A DNA stretch of 64,000 nt, taken from the NCBI GenBank assembly GCA_040954595.2, contig CM082590.2:10726001-10790000 (forward strand), written 5' to 3'. The translations under genes and the position numbers were made by a program. Positions within the stretch are counted from its first letter, which is position 1, and each line of letters opens with the position of its first letter. The notes below the pieces were generated by a model that was given only the letters and a program-made list of their open reading frames with translations, was not told where the DNA came from and did no database searches. Of this stretch, positions 20,827 through 32,449 are shown in pieces. The stretch comes from Balanoglossus misakiensis (taxonomy: Eukaryota; Hemichordata).

Positions 20827-21987
20827 TAACTATACACTCCCTCACACTCGAGACAACAGGTAGGGTTTACTCGAGTGAACCCTTTAAAGAATAATCTCAA
20901 TCACACAAAAGCTCACTCCCACACAAAAAGAAACTTCTACACACGTACAGAGAAAAGTTCTGCGCATGCGCCGACCGATACAGAAGCCCAGGGGTGTGTG
21001 TTGCACTGACCTGCGTTAACAGATCCCGTGAGGAGTACGGTGCCCAGAGTGCTAACACATCCCTAAACTTTGTTGGCCTCTTTTGCACACAACAAAATAA
21101 GCACCCACTACACCCTAAACACGTTTTTGGAATGATGACCCTCTAACAAAGGAAAAAGGCCCTATGTGCCAAGATGGCGGCCGAATTTCCGCCCACGCGG
21201 TAGTGGGGAAAAAACACAGAAAATTGACTCAAACTACCTCCGAAACCCCGGTACCTACCCAGTACCGTCCCTAAACTTCGCTAAAAAAATCCCCGCGGTC
21301 CCCGAGAGTTTGCCCAGTGTCTTCTGGCCCCAGCAATCCCCGATATCCTGTTTTTCCTATGCCCAGAAAACCCTGAATTCCGGCCACACAGAAACACCAC
21401 TCTCTCCCCCCCCCCCCCCCCCCCGCGTATAATAAAAAACGTTTCCCCGCACTAGGCTCGAACACAGGCTCGCAGCGCCAATGTTGTGATTGCCGATGTC
21501 TCACCTGAGTGCGTCTAAAGGTTACTAGTCTAAGGTTTCTAAAGGTCTGTTTGGAGGTCAGTCGAAGGCATGCTGCTCAGTCTGAAGCCTCGCAGAAAGA
21601 GAACGAACTATTTCCGCCCAAGGGGTGAGTAGGGTCAGTGTAAATGTAAGTATTGTGGGCAGGTCTTCATATTTTACTCTGGGATCTACACTTTTTTTCT
21701 AGCAATATTGAGATTTTCTCTTGTTTAGTTTGATAAACGACGATCATTTCCGCTGGTAAATTAATGGGGGGGGGGGGGGGGGGTCACTGCAGAACCTGTT
21801 GAGACAAAAGAAGTTAAAGATGTTAAAATCACGTAATTGTAGGGGTGTGACGGTTAACTGGAACAGCTTTATCCTTGTTTACCTCATTACATATTCATGT
21901 TGTTCCAATGATTGACAGTCGCGTTTTAGGGTCAGGTCACAAAGAGCACTAAACGCATATCGGTGACAATTTCTTCTAGCAGACAAG
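20827..21987. other. GAMT upstream region with long C and G runs
   Basis: I see no supported gene. It contains a run of 19 C (21,406-21,424), a run of 18 G (21,766-21,783) and GCGCATGCGCC at about 20,962. It should contain the GAMT promoter; no TATA box is obvious near 21.9 kb. Confidence 0.5.
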
Positions 21988-22177
21988 ATGGCAAGCACCG
22001 CTGTTCAAGCTCCAGAGACGATTTTCACTCAGGGCGAAAATTGTAAAGGTGACTGGAGAAAAGCAGACGCAAAATATGACGAATCCGACGATCATTTAGA
22101 GATCATGGGCAAGCCAGTTATGGAGAGATGGGAAACGCCATACATGCATAAACTGGCAGAGGTCGCCTCCTCTAAAG
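21988..22177 (+). CDS. GAMT: GAMT exon 1
   Basis: Residues 1-63 plus the first base of Gly64. It contains the guanidinoacetate-binding MERWETPYM segment. Donor GTACAG. The phase and place (within SSKG|G) match the human exon 1-2 junction. Confidence 0.96.
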
Positions 22178-25100
22178 GTACAGTACTTGCATTTTTGTCC
22201 AAATTACATAATATACTTGACAGATGCGCGTGTAGTTGGCTGGGACGGGTATGTTTTGGTGCTAGAAATATAAATAATAATCCTATAGACTCGAGTGATA
22301 GTCGTTATTAAATATATTTGCGCCTGAAGGAGATGGAATTTGTTGATATGGGACACGTGTTTTGTTCTGTACGTGCAGATTCGTGTCCAAATGACCATGT
22401 GGTCGGTAGCGTGGAATTTTGAAATGACATTTTACGGTCACACGTGATGCCGGATCGATTTCTAATTGTTAGAGTTGGTGTCTTGTGTGTTCGAAATAGC
22501 TCAGTTGTGAAACTACAAGATTCACTTCGTCTTTTATGACGACAAGGTTTCATACAAGGTTCTTATTGCGTCTATATTTGGGGGGGGGGGGGGCTGTAGT
22601 TTGCACGATCGAGTTTTGAAGGTGACCTCAGTTGCAGCCTTTGGGTCATCGCCGCGTTGGGTCATTGCCAGGAGTGACCGTTTGAACAATAGCGTTCCTT
22701 GGTTACCACAATGCCACTGTTACGTAACTTCGTAAGAGTGGTAGCCGCCAGAAATAGTCGTCAAGGTAAAAGTGTGCACGTCAAGCTCAGCTGACAGTGG
22801 CCTTCGATCGCTGATAGCTAGATAGTACAAGCATGGAGGTACTCCATGGTACAAGTGTCAGTGCTGGGCGAGACATGAAAATGTGTCTTGCATGGGTTTG
22901 GCAAATGAATGTGAAGGAAGTCCATTGAAAATGGTTGCCATAGCAACAGTCTGATCTCCAGTACATGTATAGTTCTATGTCTATCACTTTAACCTTGAAC
23001 TGAAATTTCAATGCTATCATCCTTTTAGAAATTAATTCCCGTAGCGCATGCAGTTGAAAGATATATTGATATAAAAAATGAATGTTAACTTTTTTGTAAT
23101 ATTTGATAATTTCTCTGACAATAGTTCGCATGAAACACAAACCCTTTGATTGTTTCATCATAAACAAGGTTAAATTGTATGTTGTACCACTAAATTTATC
23201 CATATAATTATAGATGTCCCTGCATTTTGACCTGGTATATTATCAACTGATTTACATAAATCATTGAATAGCAAAAGCAAGGCTGTAGCAGAATTCATGG
23301 GTGAGAGAGAGAGAGAGACTTTACAGTGATTGAATGTTATGTGTTGCAGTTTGACAAGCACAGAAATTTGTAGAGAAATATTTTCAGCACTCGGGCAATT
23401 TATTGCAAATTTATTACAAAAATGTAATTGTTCATACTATTCTGTCTGAGAAAATTGAGTTACTTAATTCTGAAGTTAAATTTCATTTAAAAGATAAGAA
23501 GTCGTGTATCTTTTAAATTGGTTTTATTTGCTTTAATTACATCAATAATTTCTAGATGAGTACATGTATATAATGATACAAATCATAAAATTCAGTGGTG
23601 ATGGCCAAATTAATAATAATCTACAGATTGAAAGGACAATGATTTCTTCTGTCGCCTCTCAACAAGGAGTCTTCTATTTGCCTCAAACATTTCAAATAGC
23701 CAATTTTCAATAGTTGACTTTCTTGTAAGATAATATAACATTTCAGGTTATAATGAAAATCTGTATAAAAGTGACCTGTGTGTTTATATATCTGGTTGGA
23801 TATGTGTTGATAGATTTTAGAGCAGTTCGCGATAAAAGCGATATTGACTTAACAGACTGCTGTAAAAAAACATTTAATGAAAGGTACATGTACAATGCAT
23901 TGTCGTTTTTCAATAACAGATAAATGTTTAAACCTTTTGGGGATAATTCAAGGAAGTGATTTTTTTCCATTAAATCTTGATGGACTGTTTCGTTTCACAA
24001 ATTGATTTCGTGTTGACGTCACTGACTGTGAATAAAATGTACTCAGTGAGTACCTATAGGCAATTTTGTCAATTATTTCATTCTGTATTGCTTTTAAAAT
24101 GGATTGCTACATTATTGAGGCCACTCAGCTCTTCAAATATCTGTTATATCCATGAAGACTTGTGAAATTTGACAACTATTTAACCCCATGAACACTTGTC
24201 AGTTGTGTAAGGTATCTGCTTCATTGATATATAGGTTGCATTTTAGGTTCTAGCTGACAAAGTCTTATTTTTAGTCGATGCGATGATAGATAATTTCTCA
24301 TTATTCATGAACAATTATCGTTATGTATCTCTCTGATATCATCAAGGTTCTTAAAGGGAAGGGGTCGTCGCGCTGCGTGGGTGTCCCCCTCAATGAGAAT
24401 ATGTCCTCCCATACCAGCACAAACCTCACTGCAGTCGCCATGACCTACTAGGATCTTCAGTTGCTGTCATGCCCAGTCTACGCTATGGTTGGCTGCTTCG
24501 TTCATTCTAAGAATGATCTAATTTGTTGTGGATGAATTGTAAGGTTTATAAACAAACACGGCGCAACGACCCCTTCACTTTAAATACATACCAGGAGTGT
24601 GAGAAATTCAGTTCTGAAATAAGATTTTATTACGTTTAAAACTTTATTGTGTAGTGAAATGTTTCACAGAATATGTTTTAGTTACACTGTATTTGTTTTG
24701 ATCAAGTTGAAAAGGTTATGAAAAACTATGAACTGCCTGGCTGTGGTATGAAAATATAAATTTTAATTATTAAAAGATAGTGGATCAGTCATCATCTCAG
24801 TTCTTCTTTTTTTTTAACACACTTATTTGACTTTGTTGACCAACAGGTGGTAAGGTCCTTGAGATCGGTTTTGGGATGGCAATCGCTGCGTCCAGGATTG
24901 AACAGCTTGACATCAAGGAGCATGTTATCATCGAATGCAACGATGGCGTCTTCAAGAGACTGGAGGAATGGGCTAAGAAACAACCGCACAAAATCACACC
25001 CTTGAAAGGAATGTGGGAAGATGTTGTACCTACACTTGAGGACAACCAGTTTGATGGTAAGTCAGAATATAGTCAAACTTGTGTTCTTGGCCACCTCTAT

Positions 25101-26126
25101 ATAGTGGCCAGGTTGTTTCAGTGCCTGTGCAATTTACATGTACAGTCATTAGTGGTCACCTATTAGGTTGTAGTTAAATTCTAAGATGAATGAACTCTAG
25201 ATTTAATTGACAGAGTTGTTCCCACACTCTCAGCATGCCATGAGTGTGAGAATCACCTGGCTGACATAATACTCATTCGTAATACTGGGAGATTATAAAT
25301 ATCTATTTTTTTCTTGACAGGTATTCTGTATGATACATACCCACTGTCGGAACAAGACTGGCACACTCATCAATTCAACTTCATCAAGGCTCATGCACAC
25401 AGACTTCTGAAAAGTGGTGGAGTTCTAACCTACTGTAATCTCACATCCTGGGGAGAGTTTCTCAAAGGCAAATACGACAACATTGAGAAAATGTTTGAGG
25501 TGAGTGGATGTATTGGTCTTATACAAATAGCTTCCACTATATTAGAGCTTGTGTGATGAGTTGGCATCCATCATCTCTTCCTTGATATAAGACACTGTTT
25601 ATGTCATTCTACATGTAGATATAAAGTAAATCAACATTGAACCACACACAACTTCCATCCCTCCTTGTAGACACGAGAGTGGAAAATCTCGCCAAAATGA
25701 ATGATCAGTCTCTACCGTTTATTTATTTTGGCGAGGTTTATACTCTCATATCCTACAAACGGAATGGAAGTTGTGTGTGGTTAAATGTTGATTCACTATA
25801 ATATCCACATATAGAATAACATAAACAGTGTCTTGTATCAAACAGAATTTAATGGAAAAAGGGCAGCGAGAGAGACACTTTGTCCCTTTAACTTTGAAAC
25901 CACTTCATATGTATGGATTTCTGCGTGTATGTGCACTGCAACAAATAATATATTTATCTTTCTCTGTTGTGAATCTTCTCAACAGGAAACTCAAATTCCA
26001 CATCTAATCGAGGCGGGTTTCAAGACAGAAAATATCACCTCGGAAGTAATGGATATAGTTGCGGAACCGGAATGTAAATACTACTCCTTCGACAAAATGA
26101 TCGCCCCAAGGGTTGTTAAGGAGTAA
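21988..26126 (+). CDS. GAMT: guanidinoacetate N-methyltransferase, complete four-exon gene
   Basis: Transfers methyl from S-adenosylmethionine to guanidinoacetate to give creatine, a cytosolic enzyme. Exons 21988-22177, 24847-25056, 25321-25499 and 25986-26126 join in frame (phases 1, 1, 0) to 720 bp, 239 aa; human GAMT is 236. Identity to vertebrate GAMT is high throughout: [27 protein letters not shown] (SAM-binding motif I, residues 67-79), [53 protein letters not shown]. Glu49 and Asp138 correspond to the substrate-binding Glu and catalytic Asp of the mammalian enzyme. The start is fixed by the conserved N-terminus and a good context (A at -3, G at +4). Introns hold two transposon remnants. 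Confidence 0.98.
22580..22593. repeat. run of 14 G in GAMT intron 1
   Basis: Direct homopolymer run. Confidence 0.95.
24351..24583. mobile_element. MITE with TTAA target duplication, Kolobok-like ends
   Basis: TTAA at 24351-24354 and 24580-24583 flank a 225-bp element. Left end AGGGAAGGGGTCGTCGCGC and right end reverse complement AGTGAAGGGGTCGTTGCGC match at all but two positions. TTAA duplication with a purine-rich AGGG-type terminus fits Kolobok-like MITEs; piggyBac also uses TTAA but has different ends. No ORF. It lies in GAMT intron 1 (22178-24846). Confidence 0.7.
24847..25056 (+). CDS. GAMT: GAMT exon 2
   Basis: Residues 64-133 plus one base. It carries the SAM-binding glycine motif and IIECNDGVF. 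Acceptor CAACAG, donor GTAAGT. It spans a site where the human gene has an additional intron. Confidence 0.97.
25321..25499 (+). CDS. GAMT: GAMT exon 3
   Basis: Completes Gly134 and encodes through Glu193. It carries YDTYPLSE with Asp138, and the [10 protein letters not shown] strand. Acceptor TTGACAG, donor GTGAGT, phase 0 out. It also spans a human intron site. Confidence 0.97.
25583..25840. mobile_element. foldback element with about 125-bp inverted arms
   Basis: TGATATAAGACACTGTTTAT at the left end and the reverse complement TGATACAAGACACTGTTTAT at the right start two arms that stay roughly 80% complementary to the centre near 25,710 (shared blocks AACCACACACAACTTCCAT and CTCGCCAAAAT). 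It fills over half of GAMT intron 3 (25500-25985). No coding capacity. Confidence 0.8.
25986..26126 (+). CDS. GAMT: GAMT exon 4 and stop
   Basis: Residues 194-239, starting [12 protein letters not shown] (human ETQVPALLEAGF) and ending with a KE-TAA C-terminus after MIAPRVV. Confidence 0.97.
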   Translation, partial: ETQIPHLIEAGFKTENITSEVMDIVAEPECKYYSFDKMIAPRVVKE

Positions 26127-26337
26127 AAGGTCAATATGAAATTTGTCCAAATATTTTGCAGAAAATGAATTTCTTCTGTCAAAGTTCAATACTTAACGAT
26201 GACATAAATTCACTTATCAGATGTCCATTGAGAAATGCAACTGTTTTACTGCCAAATTCATTCTCTTAAATTTTCAGTGACATTAACTGAAACTTTTTAT
26301 TTTATTTTCAGTATTTTTGTTCTATGTACCAAAAACT

Positions 26338-26343
26338 AATAAA
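26338..26343 (+). promoter_or_regulatory. GAMT: candidate GAMT polyadenylation signal
   Basis: AATAAA 212 nt after the GAMT stop codon; a GT-rich stretch follows within 60 nt. Confidence 0.55.
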
Positions 26344-27470
26344 CCCAGTACTCTACTTGTCAACATAGCCTGTATGCGTGTAATGGGCATTGTTTTTGTT
26401 GACAAATGAATTCTAGCCCTGACTAGAAGACAAATTTGGCATAATAACAATGCTGACTATATACGTATAGGTTGTATACTGGACATTTCATCATGCTTCA
26501 GAGATTTGAATAAGAAACTGCAGTAGATACACAAAACAAAAATACTGAAAACAACAAAACGCAAAAAGTAACAAATTGAAGAGCACTGTTGTCAACATGG
26601 GTGCCAAGTATATCTGTATTGGCAGATTTGTGTCACAAAATAATAAGCATGGCAGTCGTTACCTACTCTTTTGGTTCTGAAATTTTAATTTGATGAGTTT
26701 TTCTTGAATTTCTTAAATCTGTAATCTTACTTATAGATGTGTTTAGACACCAAAAAGGTAATATGCATCTCAGACCGTGGAAAAGAGAATAGTTTGTGTA
26801 AAAATGTACTTTTTCATAAATTTGAATGAAATGCTCATACAGACCTCATAAGCTACCTCGGAAATTAAATCCTTAAAATGTTTTTCCTTTTTTGCTCAAG
26901 GTATATTAAGATTACTGTGCTAAATTATCTGAAATTTAAAATTCAAAATGGCTGTCATGCAGGTTTGTTTCCAATCCATTATTTGGTATACATATGTATG
27001 CTTTTTTGTGATTTTTAAGTAGAATTTTGCACCAATTTCAATTATTTTGTGTTTAGTTGACGAAAATAAAAACACACCACACTGATTTCAAAGAAAAACT
27101 TGGTGCTTTGGCTTTCATTTATTTTATTTTCAGAAAATTCGTAAATCCCCAAATTCTAAAAATGTCTGCCTGGTACATAGGTCACACAGTTGTCATTTTG
27201 AAAAAGACTTTGCAGATAGCATTCCGATTTCAAAGGGCCGGTGTACATTTGACCAAGTTGTTTTCGTGCATATAAGACTTTGCCTTGTGAGTGGTCAGTA
27301 GGTCTAGGTTCAAATCCTGTAAAACACAAGTGGATTTTCAATTTAATAAAGCTATGTATGTTCAAACATTACTGTGTTTTATTAATTTACCAATCTTGGA
27401 TATAACTGAAATATGTCCTTATAGCCAGCATGATATTTTAGCTAATTTAGCCCGGTATAAATTCACTAAT
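26344..27470. other. A+T-rich intergenic spacer
   Basis: I see no gene, RNA gene or clear repeat. A single tRNA-B-box-like string near 27,307 lacks a supporting cloverleaf. Confidence 0.5.
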
Positions 27471-28211
27471 TTAAAGGTATACGGTCACCTCCAATTTTCA
27501 TACGCGCATAGATGGCTGAAATGGCGTATTTAAGCGTTCTAAAGAACATATGGTGGCGCTCTTTTTTTCGCGTGTGCCACCCACTGAAAATCCGTGATTG
27601 GCTAGATCTCAATTCGCCATGGTAACTATAGCTAATTTTCCATAGGTGACTTTAAGATGCCACCAATTCAATCAACGACGTTATGAACTTGTCGACAACT
27701 GAAGCGTTACATTGACAAGATGATGCTCAACCTATTCCTCGCCAACATAATTATTCAACATTTGTGGGCAGTTTCACTGATGAAAAGCGAGAATTGGTTA
27801 AATGTACCTTCGATGTGAAACAACGTAATTTTGATATTACTGTTACTGTTGCTCGTCATAATTTGACAACAGGTGAGACAGTGAGTTTCGCCTTGCAGTG
27901 CGGGGAAGTCGTTGGCAAGGCTTATTACTACGACAGTATTGAGTTTTTCGGCAAATTATGGATTGCAACAGCAAAACAGATGTAAAACCTACTTCTTGCG
28001 AACATAATTTTCAAGATATGTGGCGAGCAGCTTTACTAAAGAAATTAAAGTACTTAAACTGGTATCCGTTATCTTTCATTGTGCTTATTTCTGAGAATGA
28101 GTGTGTCTGTCTCTGTTTGTGTGTGTTAATTATAACAAGTTTGTAAACCCTTGAAAGCTACAGATATAAATTTGTCAATCGATTTGTTGAACAAAGTTCG
28201 GCGCCAGATGA
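27471..28211 (+). other. satellite left flank, possible transposon end
   Basis: Begins TTAAAGGTATACGGTCACCT, a TTAA plus AGG start like the MITE at 24.35 kb. No matching inverted end is visible in the window. The segment includes an open frame at 27,716-27,985 and then runs into the first satellite monomer at about 28,212. If it is a transposon terminus the other end lies beyond the array or is lost. Confidence 0.3.
27716..27985 (+). CDS. unidentified 89-codon open frame without ATG start
   Basis: Open from after a stop at 27713 to TAA at 27983-27985. There is no ATG; GTG at 27764 is internal. Composition looks protein-like (RELVKCTFDVKQRNFDITVT, ETVSFALQCGEVVGKAYYYD) with alternating beta-type hydrophobicity, but I recognise no family. 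An AG at 27719-27720 could serve as a splice acceptor. It might be an internal exon or a decayed transposon ORF. Confidence 0.22.
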   Translation, partial: QDDAQPIPRQHNYSTFVGSFTDEKRELVKCTFDVKQRNFDITVTVARHNLTTGETVSFALQCGEVVGKAYYYDSIEFFGKLWIATAKQM

Positions 28212-31200
28212 AAGGAGATTTTCTTGAGCTATAACCCATGATTTTTATCAAAAAATGATCAGATTTTGAAAATTCGCAAAGTCGAAAAATCGTCGATTTT
28301 TGAACATTTTCCTGAGCTATAACCCATGGTTTTTTCAAAAAATGACCAAATTTTGAAAATTCGCAAAGTCGAAAAATCGTCGATTTTTGAACATTTTCCT
28401 GAGCTATAACCCATGATTTTTATCAAAAAATGATCAGATTTTGAAAACTCGCAAAGTCGAAAAATCGTCGATTTTTGAACATTTTCCTGAGCTATAACCC
28501 ATGGTTTTTTCAAAAAATGACCAAATTTTGAAAATTCGCAAAGTCGAAAAATCGTCGATTTTTGAACATTTTCCTGAGCTATAACCCATGTTTTTTTCAA
28601 AAAATGACCAAATTTTGAAAATTCGCAAAGTCGAAAAATCGTCGATTTTTGAACATTTTCCTGAGCTATAACCCATGGTTTTTTTCAAAAAATGACCAAA
28701 TTTTGAAAATTCGCAAAGTCGAAAAATCGTCGATTTTTGAACATTTTCCTGAGCTATAACCCATGATTTTTATCAAAAAATGATCAGATTTTGAAAACTC
28801 GCAAAGTCGAAAAATCGTCGATTTTTGAACATTTTCCTGAGCTATAACCCATGGTTTTTTCAAAAAATGACCAAATTTTGAAAATTCGCAAAGTCGAAAA
28901 ATCGTCGATTTTTGAACATTTTCCTGAGCTATAACCCATGTTTTTTTCAAAAAATGACCAAATTTTGAAAATTCGCAAAGTCGAAAAATCGTCGATTTTT
29001 GAACATTTTCCTGAGCTATAACCCATGGTTTTTTTCAAAAAATGACCAAATTTTGAAAATTCGCAAAGTCGAAAAATCGTCGATTTTTGAACATTTTCCT
29101 GAGCTATAACCCATGGTTTTTTCAAAAAATGACCAAATTTTGAAAATTCCCAAAGTCGAAAAATCGTCGATTTTTGAACATTTTCCTGAGCTATAACCCA
29201 TGGTTTTTTTCAAAAAATGACCAGATTTTGAAAATTCGCAAAGTCGAAAAATCGTCGATTTTTGAACATTTTCCTGAGCTATAACCCATGGTTTTTTCAA
29301 AAAATGACCAAATTTTGAAAATTCGCAAAGTCGAAAAATCGTCGATTTTTGAACATTTTCCTGAGCTATAACCCATGGTTTTTTCAAAAAATGACCAAAT
29401 TTTGAAAATTCGCAAAGTCGAAAAATCGTCGATTTTTGAACATTTTCCTGAGCTATAACCCATGGTTTTTTCAAAAAATGACCAAATTTTGAAAATTCGC
29501 AAAGTCGAAAAATCGTCGATTTTTGAACATTTTCCTGAGCTATAACCCATGGTTTTTTCAAAAAATGACCAAATTTTGAAAATTCGCAAAGTCGAAAAAT
29601 CGTCGATTTTTGAACATTTTCCTGAGCTATAACCCATGGTTTTTTCAAAAAATGACCAAATTTTGAAAATTCGCAAAGTCGAAAAATCGTCGATTTTTGA
29701 ACATTTTCCTGAGCTATAACCCATGGTTTTTTCAAAAAATGACCAAATTTTGAAAATTCGCAAAGTCGGAAAAATCGTCGATTTTTGAACATTTTCCTGA
29801 GCTATAACCCATGGTTTTTTCAAAAAATGACCAAATTTTGAAAATTCGCAAAGTCGAAAAAATCGTCGATTTTTGAACATTTTCCTGAGCTATAACCCAT
29901 GGTTTTTTTCAAAAAATGACCAGATTTTGAAAATTCGCAAAGTCGAAAAATCGTCGATTTTTGAACATTTTCCTGAGCTATAACCCATGGTTTTTTTTCA
30001 AAAAATGATCAGATTTTGAAAATTCGCAAAGTCGAAAAATCGTCGATTTTTGAACATTTTCCTGAGCTATAACCCATGGTTTTTTCAAAAAATGACCAAA
30101 TTTTGAAAATTTGCAAAGTCGAAAAATCGTCGATTTTTGAACATTTTCCTGAGCTATAACCCATGGTTTTTTTCAAAAAATGACCAAATTTTGAAAATTC
30201 GCAAAGTCGAAAAATCGTCGATTTTTGAACATTTTCCTGAGCTATAACCCATTGTTTTTTCAAAAAATGACCAAATTTTGAAAATTCGCAAAGTCGAAAA
30301 ATCGTCGATTTTTGAACATTTTCCTGAGCTATAACCCATGGTTTTTTTCAAAAAATGACCAGATTTTGAAAATTCGCAAAGTCGAAAAATCGTCGATTTT
30401 TGAACATTTTCCTGAGCTATAACCCATGGTTTTTTTTCAAAAAATGATCAGATTTTGAAAATTCGCAAAGTCGAAAAATCGTCGATTTTTGAACATTTTC
30501 CTGAGCTATAACCCATGGTTTTTTCAAAAAATGACCAAATTTTGAAAATTTGCAAAGTCGAAAAATCGTCGATTTTTGAACATTTTCCTGAGCTATAACC
30601 CATGGTTTTTTTCAAAAAATGACCAAATTTTGAAAATTCGCAAAGTCGAAAAATCGTCGATTTTTGAACATTTTCCTGAGCTATAACCCATGGTTTTTTC
30701 AAAAAATGACCAAATTTTGAAAATTCGCAAAGTCGAAAAATCGTCGATTTTTGAACATTTTCCTGAGCTATAACCCATGGTTTTTTCAAAAAATGACCAA
30801 ATTTTGAAAATTCGCAAAGTCGAAAAATCGTCGATTTTTGAACATTTTCCTGAGCTATAACCCATGGTTTTTTTCAAAAAATGACCAAATTTTGAAAATT
30901 CGCAAAGTCGAAAAAATCGTCGATTTTTGAACATTTTCCTGAGCTATAACCCATTGTTTTTTCAAAAAATGACCAAATTTTGAAAATTCGCAAAGTCGAA
31001 AAATCGTCGATTTTTGAACATTTTCCTGAGCTATAACCCATGGTTTTTTTCAAAAAATGACCAGATTTTGAAAATTCGCAAAGTCGAAAAATCGTCGATT
31101 TTTGAACATTTTCCTGAGCTATAACCCATGGTTTTTTTCAAAAAATGACCAGATTTTGAAAATTCGCAAAGTCGAAAAATCGTCGATTTTTGAACATTTT

Positions 31201-32449
31201 CCTGAGCTATAACCCATGGTTTTTTCAAAAAATGACCAAATTTTGAAAATTCGCAAAGTCGAAAAATCGTCGATTTTTGAACATTTTCCTGAGCTATAAC
31301 CCATGGTTTTTTCAAAAAATGACCAAATTTTGAAAATTCGCAAAGTCGAAAAATCGTCGATTTTTGAACATTTTCCTGAGCTATAACCCATGGTTTTTTC
31401 AAAAAATGACCAAATTTTGAAAATTCGCAAAGTCGAAAAATCGTCGATTTTTGAACATTTTCCTGAGCTATAACCCATGGTTTTTTTCAAAAAATGACCA
31501 AATTTTGAAAATTCGCAAAGTCGAAAAAATCGTCGATTTTTGAACATTTTCCTGAGCTATAACCCATTGTTTTTTCAAAAAATGACCAAATTTTGAAAAT
31601 TCGCAAAGTCGAAAAATCGTCGATTTTTGAACATTTTCCTGAGCTATAACCCATGGTTTTTTTCAAAAAATGACCAAATTTTGAAAATTCGCAAAGTCGA
31701 AAAATCGTCGATTTTTGAACATTTTCCTGAGCTATAACCCATGGTTTTTTTCAAAAAATGACCAGATTTTGAAAATTCGCAAAGTCGAAAAATCGTCGAT
31801 TTTTGAACATTTTCCTGAGCTATAACCCATGGTTTTTTCAAAAAATGACCAAATTTTGAAAATTCGCAAAGTCGAAAAATCGTCGATTTTTGAACATTTT
31901 CCTGAGCTATAACCCATGGTTTTTTCAAAAAATGACCAAATTTTGAAAATTCGCAAAGTCGAAAAATCGTCGATTTTTGAACATTTTCCTGAGCTATAAC
32001 CCATGGTTTTTTCAAAAAATGACCAAATTTTGAAAATTCGCAAAGTCGAAAAATCGTCGATTTTTGAACATTTTCCTGAGCTATAACCCATGGTTTTTTC
32101 AAAAAATGACCAAATTTTGAAAATTCGCAAAGTCGAAAAATCGTCGATTTTTGAACATTTTCCTGAGCTATAACCCATGGTTTTTTCAAAAAATGACCAA
32201 ATTTTGAAAATTCGCAAAGTCGAAAAATCGTCGATTTTTGAACATTTTCCTGAGCTATAACCCATGGTTTTTTTTCAAAAAATGACCAGATTTTGAAAAT
32301 TCGCAAAGTCGAAAAATCGTCGATTTTTGAACGTTTTCCTGAGCTATAACCCATGGTTTTTTTCAAAAAATGACCAGATTTTGAAAATTCGCAAAGTCGA
32401 AAAATCGTCGATTTTTGAACATTTTCCTGAGCTATAACCCATGGTTTTT

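Noticed and set aside
21440-21520. tRNA-like sequence on the minus strand (TGTTCGAGCC with a CGCACT/AGTGCG pairing)
   Set aside because: The T-arm and anticodon arm do not fold convincingly, so a functional tRNA is not supported; a tRNA-derived SINE remnant is possible.
27295-27330. tRNA gene suggested by GGTTCAAATCC
   Set aside because: B-box-like only; no A box or acceptor stem could be paired at the right distance. At most a worn SINE.
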